Shown: positions 18,647 through 29,278, counted from the stretch's first letter. The stretch: 64,000 nt of DNA from Staphylococcus pseudoxylosus (GCF_003697915.1 NZ_RCVN01000001.1:1-64000); one strand, 5' to 3'. Translations and numbers: made by a program. Notes: generated by a model not told the origin, from the sequence alone.

Positions 18647-19708
18647 CTAACTATAAGCTTTAACCTTTTCTTTTCCGTCTAGTACGTTTGATGTACGTAA
18701 TGCCAATGTATCCATTTCTTTTTCTCCTGGATAAATTGTTACAGGTGCAATCCAATCAACGAATGATATTATTTTTTGAACTAATAAATGATTGTAGCTT
18801 AAACCACCCGTTAAAATAATTTGATCTACCTGTCCGCGGAAAATAATTGACCGAGCGCCAATAGCATTAGAAACTTGATATGCTAATGCATCAAACGCTA
18901 ATTTGACTTCGGAGTTTGAATCATATTTATCCGATAATAATTTTAAATCATTTGTTTTGAACATACTAATGAAACCACCTTTTTTACTTAAAAAGTGATT
19001 CATCTCTTGTGGTGTGAAATTATGTTTGTATCCAAATTCATAGAGTTGGTCATTGGGCATAGAACCGGCACGCTCTGGACTAAAAGGACCTTCTCCTAAC
19101 AATCCATCGTTTACATCTACTACCTGCCCGTTTTTATGTGCGCCAACCGTTATGCCTCCACCCATATGTGCAACGATAACATTTACATCTTCGTATGCTT
19201 GATGAATCGAGGATGCATATAACCTAGCAACAGCTTTTTGATTTAATGCATGAAATATACTACGGCGTTTAATTTCCTTTAAACCTGTAACTTTTGCAAT
19301 ATCGAATAATTCGTCTACAACGACTGGGTCGATTATAAAAGCGGGAATATTCATCTCTATTCCTAATTCATAACCAATCATACCACTCAGGTTAGATGCG
19401 TGTACACCATATTTAAATGCTTTAAGGTCGTCATACATTTTATTATTTATATGATAAACGCCACCTTGCATTGGTTTTAGTAATCCACCTCTACATGCAA
19501 TCGCATCAAAATTTTTAATTGTGTAATCTGATGTAAGGTTTAATGAGTATATAATCTCTTTGAGTCTTAATGGCTTTTGTTCCAATAATGATGCATTCGT
19601 AAGTTGTATATCATGTCGAATCGTGTCATGCCACTTACACTGATGCGCTTCATATACTGCAATTTTTGATGATGTACTACCTAAATTTAAAACTAGAATT
19701 CGAGTCAT
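18647..19708 (-). CDS. buk: Butyrate kinase (branched-chain acyl kinase)
   Basis: A 353-residue ASKHA-fold kinase of the acetokinase family. The ATP-binding LNLGSTSSKIAVYE segment is at about residues 7-20 and the AHMGGGITVGAH region at about residues 175-186. With Ptb it converts acyl-CoA to acyl phosphate and then to carboxylate plus ATP. In this setting the substrates are likely isobutyryl- and isovaleryl-type acyl groups from the downstream bmf complex. The ATG follows GAAGGTG. Confidence 0.88.
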   Translation of the reverse strand: MTRILVLNLGSTSSKIAVYEAHQCKWHDTIRHDIQLTNASLLEQKPLRLKEIIYSLNLTSDYTIKNFDAIACRGGLLKPMQGGVYHINNKMYDDLKAFKYGVHASNLSGMIGYELGIEMNIPAFIIDPVVVDELFDIAKVTGLKEIKRRSIFHALNQKAVARLYASSIHQAYEDVNVIVAHMGGGITVGAHKNGQVVDVNDGLLGEGPFSPERAGSMPNDQLYEFGYKHNFTPQEMNHFLSKKGGFISMFKTNDLKLLSDKYDSNSEVKLAFDALAYQVSNAIGARSIIFRGQVDQIILTGGLSYNHLLVQKIISFVDWIAPVTIYPGEKEMDTLALRTSNVLDGKEKVKAYS

Positions 19709-20018
19709 TGTAGCACCTTCTTCTTGAAAATAACATACCTTTTGTATGTTAAGTCTTGATACTTAAAATCAATTACGATAATAGTTAGACGCTATGGACC
19801 ACTAACTGATTTATTATATTTATAAATTATATTATCTACTTATATATTACATCAAATTCTTACATTATAAAATTAATAACCTGTTTTTGAAATCAATTTA
19901 GTAAACTGGGATGTAAAGAAATTTGCAAAATAAAACTTCTTTTATTTATATATTCTAGATAGTCACATCCATAGGATTAAACAATTTGAACAACTGGTTA
20001 TATCCCATAACTAATTTA
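19709..20018. other. Intergenic region ptb to buk
   Basis: 310 bases with no coding region. An 8-bp AT stem (AAATAAAA/TTTTATTT, about 19931-19950) lies inside a wider GGATGT/ACATCC pairing. This could be a weak ptb terminator or the leader of the buk-lpdA-bmf transcript. No known operator is recognised. Confidence 0.45.
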
Positions 20019-20915
20019 TTAATTTAATATTTTCAATGCTAATAATAATGAGTCTAGTTTATTTTGTTTCGTATCTGCCCTTGAAGTCAATACAATCGGG
20101 AATTTTGCTCCTAAGACTAAACTAGCTACACGTGCACCTGCAAAATAAGTGAAAGATTTGTATAGTGCGTTACCAATATCTATATGTGATACTAATAATG
20201 CATCTACATCACCTGCTACGTGGGACTTGATATTTTTTTTAATAACACTTTCCATGCTAATTGCGTTATCAAAAGCTAATGGACCATCGACATATAAATA
20301 GTCAGATGTTGTTCTACTAAATATATTCTTGAGCTTTTCAGCATCCGTAGATGACAAGATTTTCTTAGTAGGTTTTTCAACGGATGAAAGAATACCAACT
20401 TTAAACTGGTCATAGCCTAGTGCTTTAGAAAATTCAGTTAAATTATTAATAATTTGTTTCTTTTCTTCAACGGATGGATTAATATTTAATGCTACATCAC
20501 TTAACATCAATGTTTTATGATAAGTTGGCACGTTAAAACATGCAACGTGATTTAAGAAACCGTGTTTAGCAATAAAGCTTTTATTACTCAGTACAAAGGA
20601 TAATAATGTTGATGACATCAAATTACCTTTGACTAATACTGATACTTTACCAGAAGACAAATCATCAGCACATTGTTTAAAAAGTTCGTTGTCGTTACTA
20701 AAATTAAGAATATGAATCCTATTGAGTAATTGTGGATCCATATCAAATGAGCGAATGATCTCTGTAGGATCTTGTGTGTCATATAAATATACATCAATCT
20801 CTGTCAAAACGAGCGCTTTCATGATAACGGATAACATTTTTTCATCATTTGCATATAAAATAGCAACATTACCCTTTAAATTATATGAAGAATCAATTAA
20901 ATGTTGATATTGCAT
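20019..20915 (-). CDS. ptb: Phosphate butyryltransferase-like protein
   Basis: A 298-residue member of the phosphate acetyl/butyryltransferase family. It has the two-domain fold, with GNVAILYAND near the N-terminus and the C-terminal DALLVSHIDIGNALYKSF and ARVASLVLGAKFPIVLTSR segments typical of Ptb. I choose the ATG at 20915, 8-9 bases after AAAGGTG; an in-frame ATG at 20936 lacks a ribosome site. It is upstream of buk, as in Bacillus ptb-buk clusters, but separated by 310 bases, so coupling is looser. Confidence 0.85.
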   Translation of the reverse strand: MQYQHLIDSSYNLKGNVAILYANDEKMLSVIMKALVLTEIDVYLYDTQDPTEIIRSFDMDPQLLNRIHILNFSNDNELFKQCADDLSSGKVSVLVKGNLMSSTLLSFVLSNKSFIAKHGFLNHVACFNVPTYHKTLMLSDVALNINPSVEEKKQIINNLTEFSKALGYDQFKVGILSSVEKPTKKILSSTDAEKLKNIFSRTTSDYLYVDGPLAFDNAISMESVIKKNIKSHVAGDVDALLVSHIDIGNALYKSFTYFAGARVASLVLGAKFPIVLTSRADTKQNKLDSLLLALKILN

Positions 20916-20992
20916 AAAAATCAACACCTTTCTCATTTTATAAAGTGACTATACTTGATATCACTATAAATAGTTATTGAAAATGTACATCG

Positions 20993-22669
20993 TTAGGCAA
21001 GTTGATTTTGTTCTATCATTTCTTTAGCATTTTGACGTGTGATATCAGTTACACTAGCTCCTGAAATCATTCTTGCTATTTCATCTATACGCTCTGAGCC
21101 TGAAAGCTCTTTGACGTGTGTTGTAGTACGGTCATCTACTGAATCTTTACTGATAAATAAATGATGATCGCTCATTGATGCTACTTGTGGTAAATGGGAG
21201 ATACAAATTACTTGAATATGCTTAGCTAAGCCTTTCATTTTTTCAGCCATTTTTTGTGCTGCTTGTCCTGAAACTCCAGAATCTACCTCATCGAATAATA
21301 TTGCGGTTTGTCCTCGTGTTTTAACGAAGATCGTTTTAAGGGCAAGCATTATACGTGATAATTCCCCACCAGAAGCAATTTTATTTAAACTTTTAAGTGG
21401 TTCTCCTTTATTAGGGCTGATTAAAAATTCTACAAATTCAATACCTTCTCGATTTGGAGCATCTAAAGGTTTAAATGAAATTTCTAAATTAGCATCTTTC
21501 ATTTGTAAATTTTGAATTTCATCTACGATATGATCGCGTAGGGTTTGTGCCACAATTCGACGTTCACGGGATAATTCTGTACCTAGTTTGATTACATCTT
21601 CATATAAGCTTTCAATTTCTTGTCTTAACTGTGAAGTGCTTTCTTCGTAGTTTTCGATTTTATTAATTTCATTTTCTAATTTGTCTTGATATTTAATTAA
21701 TTCAGTAATATCTTTACCATATTTTCTTTTTAAATCATTCAGAACATTCATTCTAGCTTCAAGTTCATTTAAGTAGTGCTCATCAAATTCAGTATTGGTC
21801 AATTCATCATACAACTGATGTTTAGCATCTTCTAAAGTATAGTAAAATTGATCGACTTCTTCTTTAAGCGTGTCGTATTTTTCCGGTAGAATATCACTTA
21901 TGGATTGCAATTGATTGCTCAATTCATATAAGCGATCTGTAATAGCATGCTCGTCTGTTAAAGTAAGATGCGCATTATTTAAAGCTAAACTTAGATTTTC
22001 TGAATTTTGTATACGTTTAATGTCTGATTCGAGTTGCGAAACTTCACCGTCGACCAAGTTTGCTTCTTGTATTTCTTCATACTGGAATTTTAGTAAATCT
22101 AGACGTTGTAATAAGGCTTGATCGGCAGATTCTAAATCTTCAAGCTCTTTCTTTTTAGCTTTATATTGATCAAAAGTGGTAACGTATTGTTCAAGTAAAT
22201 TTTTATATTGATTTTCAGCATAGTTGTCGAGTAATTGTAGATGATATTTTTGTTTTAATAAAGTTTGTGTTTCATGTTGTCCATGGATATCTAACAACTC
22301 TTGCATAATTTTACGTAAATCTTGCAATGTGACTATTTGATTATTAACCCTACAAATACTTTTACCTGTGTTGAAAATTTCTCTTTTAACTAATAAAAAG
22401 TCTTCATCTATATCGATGTCTAAAGCTTCAAGTATCGAAATGGCTTCTTTACTCTCATCAATATCAAATATACCTTCAATAATAGCTTTCTTCTCACCAT
22501 GTCTTACATAATTAGATGATGCGCGCATACCAATCAGTTGTCCAATGGCATCGATAATAATTGATTTACCTGCGCCAGTTTCACCACTTAACACTGTTAA
22601 TCCATCACCAAAGTGAACTTCTAATTCATCAATGATAGCGAATTGTTTGATAGATAAAGTCTGTAGCAT
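20993..22669 (-). CDS. recN: DNA repair protein RecN
   Basis: A 558-residue SMC-like ATPase for double-strand break repair. The Walker A motif SGETGAGKS lies at about residues 28-36, two long coiled-coil arms fill about residues 155-365, and the C-terminal signature LSRIMLALK, Walker B AILFDEVDSGVSG and ISHLPQVASM complete the split ATPase. I start at MLQTLSIKQF (22669). The gene follows argR by 22 bases, the conserved Firmicutes order. Confidence 0.95.
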   Translation of the reverse strand: MLQTLSIKQFAIIDELEVHFGDGLTVLSGETGAGKSIIIDAIGQLIGMRASSNYVRHGEKKAIIEGIFDIDESKEAISILEALDIDIDEDFLLVKREIFNTGKSICRVNNQIVTLQDLRKIMQELLDIHGQHETQTLLKQKYHLQLLDNYAENQYKNLLEQYVTTFDQYKAKKKELEDLESADQALLQRLDLLKFQYEEIQEANLVDGEVSQLESDIKRIQNSENLSLALNNAHLTLTDEHAITDRLYELSNQLQSISDILPEKYDTLKEEVDQFYYTLEDAKHQLYDELTNTEFDEHYLNELEARMNVLNDLKRKYGKDITELIKYQDKLENEINKIENYEESTSQLRQEIESLYEDVIKLGTELSRERRIVAQTLRDHIVDEIQNLQMKDANLEISFKPLDAPNREGIEFVEFLISPNKGEPLKSLNKIASGGELSRIMLALKTIFVKTRGQTAILFDEVDSGVSGQAAQKMAEKMKGLAKHIQVICISHLPQVASMSDHHLFISKDSVDDRTTTHVKELSGSERIDEIARMISGASVTDITRQNAKEMIEQNQLA

Positions 22670-22691
22670 CCTTTTTAACACTTCCTTACAC

Positions 22692-23144
22692 TTATAATAA
22701 ATTAAAGATGCGCGTTTTAATTTTTTCACTTGCTAACTCATCTCTACAGATAATCAAGCAAGTATCATCACCACAAATAGTGCCTAAAACTTCCTCCCAA
22801 TCAATTTGGTCTAAGATTGCACCGATTGATTGCGCATTTCCTGGTAATGTCTTTAGAACTAATAAGTTACCAGTGCCATCTATATTTACAAATGAATCCA
22901 TTAAATAGCGGCCCAGTTTTTCTAGAGGATGATATTTTCTATCATTTGGCAAACTATAAACATACTGTCCTGTTGGTGTGGGGACTTTTATTAATTGTAA
23001 TTCTTTGATGTCTCTAGAAACTGTAGCTTGAGTAACGTTTAACTCATACTCATTTAATCTTTTTACTAATTCATCTTGTGTTTCGATTTTTTCGTTTGAA
23101 ATTATTTCTCTAATTTTAATATGTCTTACTGATTTTTTAGCCAT
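22692..23144 (-). CDS. argR: Arginine repressor ArgR/AhrC
   Basis: A 150-residue hexameric arginine-responsive regulator. The N-terminal winged helix (about residues 1-70) has [12 protein letters not shown], and the C-terminal oligomerisation/arginine-binding domain has the [10 protein letters not shown] strand (about residues 122-131). I choose the ATG at 23144 after AGAGGTG. It is placed between ispA and recN as in Bacillus. A candidate ARG box lies at 23327-23340, which would imply autoregulation. Confidence 0.92.
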   Translation of the reverse strand: MAKKSVRHIKIREIISNEKIETQDELVKRLNEYELNVTQATVSRDIKELQLIKVPTPTGQYVYSLPNDRKYHPLEKLGRYLMDSFVNIDGTGNLLVLKTLPGNAQSIGAILDQIDWEEVLGTICGDDTCLIICRDELASEKIKTRIFNLL

Positions 23145-23326
23145 GTATAGCACCTCTATAAACGAATATTTATACATTTATTTTAACACATGCATATCAA
23201 TACTACTACTAAAGATAGTTGGAATTTTACTTATCTGAAAACGATAACTCTGCATATCAAAAGTGAAATCACAATTTAAAGTACATTTGAATGGTCGGTA
23301 AATCATGGTGTATATTATGAATGTGA

Positions 23327-23340
23327 TGAATAATTATTGA
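23327..23340. promoter_or_regulatory. Candidate ARG box upstream of argR
   Basis: TGAATAATTATTGA matches the ArgR half-box pattern TGAATWWWWATTCA at 13 of 14 positions, 183 bases upstream of argR. A single box in an AT-rich region is weak evidence. Confidence 0.3.
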
Positions 23341-23442
23341 ATAGTATGTAATTTCTAATATATAAAAATCGGCCTTGTTTTCAAAATAAAGTTTAATATC
23401 AAAATATACGAAGTGTATATTATACATTTTTCATAATAAAAA

Positions 23443-23495
23443 GAGAGCGGGAACAGAAATCAAAATTAGATAAGTGATTTCTCATTCTCGCTCTC
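23443..23495 (-). terminator. ispA terminator
   Basis: GAGAGCGGGAA and TTCTCGCTCTC arms with an inner AGAAATCA/TGATTTCT pairing; a T5 run follows on the minus strand. It ends the xseA-xseB-ispA transcript. Confidence 0.8.
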
Positions 23496-23507
23496 AACAA
23501 GAACGCA

Positions 23508-24398
23508 TTAAGATTCGCGATTATTAAATAACTCAATAATATAAGTCAAGTTTTCTGTATTGTACTGTTCTGGTAATTGATTTAGACATTCATAAGCTTC
23601 TTGTGTATGATATGTCATTTTATCTTCGGCACCTTGTTGTCCTAATAGTGATACATAGGTACTTTTATCATTATCAATATCACTGCCTACGGCTTTACCT
23701 AATTTCGCTTCGTCACCATACACATCTAACAAATCATCTTTGATTTGAAACATTAATCCTAAATGCTCGCTAAATGATTCTAATGCATTAGCAACACTTT
23801 GTTCTGGCTTAGCAATATCTACTGCAGCCATCACTGCAAATTTAAGTAACGCACCTGTTTTAGCGTTGTGAATTTGTTCGAGTGTGTCGATATTCACTTT
23901 GGCACCTTCGCCTTCACTTTGCATATCAAGAGTTTGACCTCCAACCATACCCAAATGACCACTAGCAAAAGTTAAGCGCTTAATTAACTTAATTTTAGCA
24001 GTATCATCAACTGCTTCATCATTAACAATAATATCAAATGCTTTAGTTAGAAGTGCATCGCCAGCTAAGATTGCTTTCCACTCACCAAACACTTTATGAT
24101 TTGTAAGCTTGCCTCTGCGATAATCATCATTATCCATTGGTGGTAAATCATCGTGTATTAAAGAATAGGTATGAATCATTTCTAAGCCAAGCGCCGAAGA
24201 AAGCCCAGCTTTATAATCACTAGATAACATCTCTAACGTTAATAGTAATAACACTGGTCTGATTCGCTTGCCACCAGCTTCTAATGAGTAACGCATACTT
24301 TCTTCTAAATTTGTATTTAAATCTGAATTTGGGATCGTCTCGGATAATAGTTGGTTAACTTCCGCTGTTAAGTTTTCCATCTTTTTATTCATTTTCAT
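23508..24398 (-). CDS. ispA: Polyprenyl (farnesyl) diphosphate synthase
   Basis: A trans-prenyltransferase of up to 296 residues that condenses isopentenyl diphosphate to farnesyl diphosphate. The first Asp-rich motif is in HDDLPPMD (about residues 83-90) and the second in [11 protein letters not shown] (about residues 220-230). The start could be 24398, 24392 or 24383; the first overlaps the xseB end, and AAGGAAG lies just ahead. Coupling to xseB-xseA is conserved. The protein differs noticeably from the S. aureus version I remember. Confidence 0.92.
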   Translation of the reverse strand: MKMNKKMENLTAEVNQLLSETIPNSDLNTNLEESMRYSLEAGGKRIRPVLLLLTLEMLSSDYKAGLSSALGLEMIHTYSLIHDDLPPMDNDDYRRGKLTNHKVFGEWKAILAGDALLTKAFDIIVNDEAVDDTAKIKLIKRLTFASGHLGMVGGQTLDMQSEGEGAKVNIDTLEQIHNAKTGALLKFAVMAAVDIAKPEQSVANALESFSEHLGLMFQIKDDLLDVYGDEAKLGKAVGSDIDNDKSTYVSLLGQQGAEDKMTYHTQEAYECLNQLPEQYNTENLTYIIELFNNRES

Positions 24399-24633
24399 TA
24401 TCTTCCTTCACGACATCGTCATTATTATCAGTATGCTCATCTGCCATTAATTCGTTGACTTTCTTTTCAGCGTCTTTTAACGTTTCATCGCAAGTTGCTG
24501 ATAATTTCATACCACGTTGATATAAGTTCAGAGATTCTTCTAATGATACATTTTCGTTATCAAGTTTTTGCACTATATTTTCTAACTCTTTCATCATTTC
24601 CTCGAAACTTTGTGTATTACTATTACTCATCAT
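24385..24633 (-). CDS. xseB: Exodeoxyribonuclease VII small subunit
   Basis: An 82-residue helical subunit with the family core [18 protein letters not shown] (about residues 8-25) and [15 protein letters not shown], and an acidic Asp/Asn-rich tail. Two adjacent ATG codons (24633, 24630) are possible starts after GGTAAGG. It overlaps the end of xseA by 11 bases and the start of ispA by 14, so the three are translationally coupled. Confidence 0.92.
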   Translation of the reverse strand: MMSNSNTQSFEEMMKELENIVQKLDNENVSLEESLNLYQRGMKLSATCDETLKDAEKKVNELMADEHTDNNDDVVKEDNENE

Positions 24634-25960
24634 TACACCTTACCTTCTTAACTTGAGCATCAACAACGCCATCTTTCATTGTTAATACTATGTTGTCGTT
24701 CTCAGCTAAATCACTAGTACTTGTAATAACATTGTCATCCTTATTAACGATTGTATAACCACGCAACATCGTATTTGTAGGACTCAAATTATTAAGACTT
24801 TCTAATTTTCTAGCTAGATTATTTTTTTGATTTTGAATAAAGTTATTCATGACTTTACTTAAATCATCACGCTTTTGAGCATTTGTTATTTGTTCTCTAT
24901 TGATATTTTGTTTGAAACCTTTAAGGTTAAACTTATTTAACAATAATTGTAATTGCTGTTGATGATTTTTGATTGTTAAATTCATCGACAGGTTAAGTTG
25001 CTTTTCTAAATCATCACGTTTTTGAATTTGTTGATCATACAATAATGTTGGTGTTTGAAATTTATAATACGATGATACATGTTGTAAATGCTTTCTTTGT
25101 TGCTGTAAATGTTGTTTTATAAAACGAGTAAGCGACAAATTGGTTTGTTGCAAGTATTGACGTAATTCAAATTGATCTGGTGTAGCCATAACTGCTGCTT
25201 GTGTTGGTGTAGCTGCACGAACATCTGCAACAAAATCACTAAGTGTGAAATCCGTTTCATGACCAACTGCTGAAATAATAGGTGTAGTACATGCGTATAT
25301 TGCTTTGACTACATCTTCCTCATTAAAGTTCCATAAGTCTTCTATAGAACCTCCGCCTCGTCCAATAATTATAGTATCTACACCCATATCATCGGCATGT
25401 TGTATGTTTTTTATAATATCGTTTTTCGCTTGTTCACCTTGTACTAGCGTATTGATTTGTATTTGTTCTGCTAAAGGATATCTACTGTTGATTGTAGTGT
25501 GAATATCTCTAATGGCTGCGCCTGTACCTGCTGTTAACACTGCAATTTTCTTAGGAAACTTAGGTATAGGTTTCTTGTTGTTTTGATCAAAATAGCCATC
25601 TTTAGTAAGTTTCTTCTTCAGCTGTTCTAATTTTTGATATAGATTACCAACACCATCTAAATGCATTTTATTGACATAAATTTGATAGTTCCCACGGCGT
25701 TCGTATACGGAGACACGTGCCTCTAAAAGTACCTCGTCACCTTCTTTAGGGTCAAAATCAATTTTCGAAGCATTGCCTTTAAACATCATGGCACTAATAA
25801 CACTATTGTTGTCTTTGACGTTAAAATAGAGATGGCCACTACTATGTTTTTTAAAATTAGAAAGTTCCCCTTTAATCAACACAGATTGTAAATGTGGGTC
25901 TTGATCAAATTTATATTTTATATATTTTGTAAGTGTAGAAACACTTAAATATTCTGCCAT
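24623..25960 (-). CDS. xseA: Exodeoxyribonuclease VII large subunit
   Basis: A 445-residue single-strand DNA exonuclease subunit. It has an N-terminal OB-fold (about residues 1-100; [16 protein letters not shown]), a catalytic region with [13 protein letters not shown] and [13 protein letters not shown] (about residues 140-205), [14 protein letters not shown], and a C-terminal coiled coil. The ribosome site is modest (GAGTG). It follows nusB by 14 bases. Confidence 0.94.
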   Translation of the reverse strand: MAEYLSVSTLTKYIKYKFDQDPHLQSVLIKGELSNFKKHSSGHLYFNVKDNNSVISAMMFKGNASKIDFDPKEGDEVLLEARVSVYERRGNYQIYVNKMHLDGVGNLYQKLEQLKKKLTKDGYFDQNNKKPIPKFPKKIAVLTAGTGAAIRDIHTTINSRYPLAEQIQINTLVQGEQAKNDIIKNIQHADDMGVDTIIIGRGGGSIEDLWNFNEEDVVKAIYACTTPIISAVGHETDFTLSDFVADVRAATPTQAAVMATPDQFELRQYLQQTNLSLTRFIKQHLQQQRKHLQHVSSYYKFQTPTLLYDQQIQKRDDLEKQLNLSMNLTIKNHQQQLQLLLNKFNLKGFKQNINREQITNAQKRDDLSKVMNNFIQNQKNNLARKLESLNNLSPTNTMLRGYTIVNKDDNVITSTSDLAENDNIVLTMKDGVVDAQVKKVRCNDE

Positions 25961-25974
25961 GTTATATCACTCTT

Positions 25975-26361
25975 TTATTCAATATTGCTCAATACACCGT
26001 TTATAAATTTATAATGATCATCATCACTGAATTGTTTGGCTAATTCCACAGCTTCATTGATGATTACTTTTTGTGGTGTTGAACTATTTAACAATTCATA
26101 AGTTGACATTCTTAAAATAATGCGATCAGATTTTAGCAATCTATCTAAAGTCCAATCTTTTAAATGTGGTTGAATTTTCTCATCTAAGACTGATTCATGA
26201 TCTTTTACACCAGTTACTAGCCAGTTGATAAAATCAAATTCTAAATCAGGATTATCATCTTTAATAAAACTTATCGCTTCATCAATAGTTAATTCATTAT
26301 TTTTCATTTCAAGCTGAAATAGAGTTTGAAAAGCTTGTGTTCTCGATTCTTTACGACTCAT
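25975..26361 (-). CDS. nusB: Transcription antitermination factor NusB
   Basis: A 128-residue all-helical factor that binds boxA with NusE (S10) during rRNA antitermination. It has the N-terminal [17 protein letters not shown] and the C-terminal [27 protein letters not shown] signatures. I start at 26361 after AAGGGAG; the frame is open to 26433 but without a site. It sits between the Asp23-family gene and xseA. Confidence 0.94.
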   Translation of the reverse strand: MSRKESRTQAFQTLFQLEMKNNELTIDEAISFIKDDNPDLEFDFINWLVTGVKDHESVLDEKIQPHLKDWTLDRLLKSDRIILRMSTYELLNSSTPQKVIINEAVELAKQFSDDDHYKFINGVLSNIE

Positions 26362-26491
26362 TATAAACTCCCTTAAGCATAGTATTATTTGTAAATCATT
26401 TGTATATAGAAATATGATACGTTTTAAAAACAAACGATAATATCAGTTGTATACAAAATGTATTTATAAAGTAAATCTGCTTTATTTAATT

Positions 26492-26854
26492 TTAATTTAT
26501 TGGTTCGATATGCGTGATATGGACATTGATTTGACTTGGTTCAATCGTGGTCATTGTAGTTAATGAATTATATATAGCCTGTTGTATTTTTTTAGCTGTT
26601 TCTGAGATATTAATTCCATAGGACAAAGTGCAATAAACATCTATATAAATGCCATCTTCTCTTGTATCTACTTTTATACCTCTACTTAATTGTTTCTTAC
26701 TTATATTTTCGATACTAGTATGTTTTAACTCTTTAAAATGACCTTGAATGCCTTTGATTTCAGATGTTGCTATGCTTGCTATAATTGTTAAAACTTCGGG
26801 CGCAATCTCAATTTTCCCTAAATTGGAATGTGTGGACTCTGATACTTTGACCAT
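26492..26854 (-). CDS. yqhY: Asp23/Gls24 family protein (YqhY-like)
   Basis: A 120-residue member of the alkaline-shock Asp23/Gls24 family (GKIEIAPEVLTIIASIATSEIKGI near the N-terminus). Located 12 bases after accC, it matches Bacillus YqhY, which is cotranscribed with accB-accC and linked to control of acetyl-CoA carboxylase activity. That role is known from Bacillus and inferred here. A strong AGGGGG precedes the ATG. Confidence 0.88.
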   Translation of the reverse strand: MVKVSESTHSNLGKIEIAPEVLTIIASIATSEIKGIQGHFKELKHTSIENISKKQLSRGIKVDTREDGIYIDVYCTLSYGINISETAKKIQQAIYNSLTTMTTIEPSQINVHITHIEPIN

Positions 26855-26866
26855 TTCACTTACCCC

Positions 26867-28225
26867 CTAATTAGATTCATCATCCATAATATTATATGTT
26901 TCTAAGAAATTAGTATTAAATTCCCCACTTCTAAAAATATCATTGTTCAATAGACGGACATGGAAAGGAATCGTTGTGTCTATACCTAATACAAGGTATT
27001 CACCTAATGCACGTAAACCTGTCATGATTGCTTCGTCTCTAGTTGGTTCATGAACAATAAGTTTTGCAACCATAGAGTCATAATATGGAGGAATTGTATA
27101 ATTAGTATAACATGCAGATTCAATTCTTACGCCAAATCCACCTGGAGCCAAGTATTGTGTGATTTGCCCTGGTGAAGGCATAAAGTTTTTATATGGATTT
27201 TCAGCATTAATTCTAAATTCCATCGCATGTCCTTCAATTTTAATATCTTTCTGTTTGAAGGGTAACTTTTCACCCATCGCAACTTTTAATTGTAGTTTAA
27301 CTAAGTCTACGCCTGTAACCATTTCAGTAACAGGGTGTTCAACTTGTATTCGTGTATTCATTTCCATGAAGTAAAATTCATTTGAATCTAAGTCATATAT
27401 AAATTCAATCGTACCTGCATTTTCGTAATTAACTGCTTTTGCAGCTCTTACTGCAGCATTACCCATTTCTTGTCTTTTTTCTTCAGTTAATATTGGAGAA
27501 GGTGCTTCTTCAACAAGTTTTTGCATTCTACGTTGAATGGTACAATCACGTTCACCTAAATGCACCACGTTGCCATAACTATCTCCCATTATTTGTATTT
27601 CAATATGTCTAAAGTTCTCGATGAATTTTTCCAAATATAGACCACTGTTACCAAAAGCGGTTTCCGCTTCTTGTTGTGTCATTTTGAAGCCAGTTTCTAA
27701 TTCTTTTTCATCACGAGCAACTCTAATACCTTTACCACCACCACCTGCAGTAGCTTTGATGATAACTGGATAGCCTATTTGATTTGCAATTTTTTTCGCG
27801 TCTTCAATATTTAAAACAAGCCCTTCGCTACCAGGAACAACTGGTACTTCAGCGCGTTTCATTTCTTCTTTAGCTACGTCTTTGATACCCATTTTTTGAA
27901 TAGATTCAAAGCTTGGGCCAATGAATTTAAGTTGGCATGCATCGCATAATTCAGCAAAATCACCGTTTTCTGCTAAGAAACCATATCCAGGGTGAATGCC
28001 GTCACACCCTGTTGATGTTGCTATAGATAAAATGTTTGGGATATTCAAATAAGAATCTTTAGATTGTGTTGGCCCGACGCAGTATGCTTCATCAGCAATT
28101 TGAGTATGTAAAGCGTCTTTATCTCCTTCTGAGTATATTGCCACCGTTTGTAAACCTAAATCATGACATGCACGAATAATTCTTACTGCGATTTCCCCTC
28201 TATTTGCTATTAAAATTTTATTCAT
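26867..28225 (-). CDS. accC: Biotin carboxylase subunit of acetyl-CoA carboxylase
   Basis: A 452-residue ATP-grasp enzyme that carboxylates the biotin on AccB. Motifs include IANRGEIAVRIIRA (about residues 4-17), the ATP loop KATAGGGGKGIRVA (about residues 159-172), EMNTRIQVEHPVTE (about residues 288-301) and RINAENP. Its ATG overlaps the accB stop codon by one base (TAATG), so the two are coupled. The downstream gene is yqhY. Confidence 0.96.
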   Translation of the reverse strand: MNKILIANRGEIAVRIIRACHDLGLQTVAIYSEGDKDALHTQIADEAYCVGPTQSKDSYLNIPNILSIATSTGCDGIHPGYGFLAENGDFAELCDACQLKFIGPSFESIQKMGIKDVAKEEMKRAEVPVVPGSEGLVLNIEDAKKIANQIGYPVIIKATAGGGGKGIRVARDEKELETGFKMTQQEAETAFGNSGLYLEKFIENFRHIEIQIMGDSYGNVVHLGERDCTIQRRMQKLVEEAPSPILTEEKRQEMGNAAVRAAKAVNYENAGTIEFIYDLDSNEFYFMEMNTRIQVEHPVTEMVTGVDLVKLQLKVAMGEKLPFKQKDIKIEGHAMEFRINAENPYKNFMPSPGQITQYLAPGGFGVRIESACYTNYTIPPYYDSMVAKLIVHEPTRDEAIMTGLRALGEYLVLGIDTTIPFHVRLLNNDIFRSGEFNTNFLETYNIMDDESN

Positions 28226-28716
28226 TATTTTACCTTAAATAACGGTTGGCCATACTCTACCATTTGACCGTCTTCTACTAAGATTTCAGCAATTTCACCA
28301 CTGACTTCGGCTTGTATTTCATTGAATAATTTCATAGCTTCTAATATACATACTGTTGAATCATTTGTTACAGAATCTCCAACTTGAACGTAGGCACTTT
28401 CTTCTGGTGACGGTGATTTGTAAAACGTACCAACCATTGGCGCATTAATTGTTTGCAAGTTATCTTCTGCCGTATTAGTATTTGCATTATTATTCGTGCT
28501 AATTTCATCAGCACCTTGTGTTCCTGCAGGAGTTGATGCTACGCCTTGTTGTGGTGCTATTTGTTGCATCGGTTGTTGTGAAATTTGAGGTGTTATAATT
28601 TCAGTTTCTTTTTCTTTTTTTAAATTTACAATATTGCCTTTATCCTCAATATTAATCTCAGTCAAGCTAGATTGGTCAAGAATTTCTATCAATTCTTTAA
28701 TTTCTTTAAAATTCAT
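28225..28716 (-). CDS. accB: Biotin carboxyl carrier protein
   Basis: A 163-residue carrier. The biotinylated lysine is in LEAMKLFNE (about residues 128-136) of the C-terminal biotinyl domain (about residues 90-163). The N-terminal helix (about residues 1-35) and a Gln/Thr/Asn-rich linker (about residues 40-85) precede it. The ATG follows GAAGGAG. A promoter-like TTGAAT-N17-TAAAAT lies 40-70 bases upstream. Confidence 0.95.
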   Translation of the reverse strand: MNFKEIKELIEILDQSSLTEINIEDKGNIVNLKKEKETEIITPQISQQPMQQIAPQQGVASTPAGTQGADEISTNNNANTNTAEDNLQTINAPMVGTFYKSPSPEESAYVQVGDSVTNDSTVCILEAMKLFNEIQAEVSGEIAEILVEDGQMVEYGQPLFKVK

Positions 28717-28756
28717 AAATACTGACTCCTTCAGATTGTTTTCATTTACCTTGTTT

Positions 28757-28785
28757 ATTTTACTTTAGTGATATGTTCAATTCAA
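28757..28785 (-). promoter_or_regulatory. Candidate SigA promoter of accB-accC-yqhY
   Basis: On the minus strand TTGAAT (28785-28780) and TAAAAT (28762-28757) are separated by exactly 17 bases, 40 bases upstream of the accB start codon. Confidence 0.5.
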
Positions 28786-29200
28786 GCATATACATACTTT
28801 CTATAATAAACTGATTAACTTTTATCGTGTTCTATATACCTATAAGCGTGCTGAAATCTAAATTTTTTTGAGTGAGATGGTGTGATTTCTGATTTTAACA
28901 AAATAAAGCGAAATATATTGCACATTAAATCGCAATATTTAGCTTCAGGAATCTATAAGTAAATTACATCACTATAATTTAGATATCATCAACTATATAA
29001 TTGGGTGACAGTTGTTTAATCCACTTCTTTATGTTCAGATACAAATCGATATGTAACAAAGTGTCATACGCTTCATAATGCTTAGGTTAAACATTAAATA
29101 TAAAGTTAAACATTTATAATTTAACATTTTAATTATAGAATTTATAGTATTCATAAACATTATATTATCTAATATAACCTTTTATATTCATAATAACCAT

Positions 29201-29236
29201 AAAAACCTTTCCAATTTATAAATCGGAAAGGTTTTT
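29201..29236 (-). terminator. efp terminator
   Basis: AAAAACCTTTCC pairs with GGAAAGGTTTTT around a short AT loop; the T run on the minus strand ends the pepQ-efp transcript. Confidence 0.85.
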
Positions 29237-29278
29237 GCTCATCACTTTTATTACATATCATTTTTAAATAATAAAATG

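Larger units (their letters stand above)
23145..23507. other. Intergenic region ispA to argR
   Basis: It contains the ispA terminator (23443-23495), a candidate ARG box (23327-23340) and AT-rich promoter-like sequence. No coding region is seen. Confidence 0.55.
28717..29278. other. Intergenic region efp to accB
   Basis: 562 bases without a plausible gene on either strand. The left end has the accB promoter candidate and the right end the efp terminator (29201-29236). The middle is AT-rich and shows no recognised riboswitch or operator. Confidence 0.55.

Noticed and set aside
24385..24398. Overlaps between xseA, xseB and ispA as a sign of frameshift
   Set aside because: All three proteins are complete and the short overlaps are typical of translational coupling in this conserved gene order.
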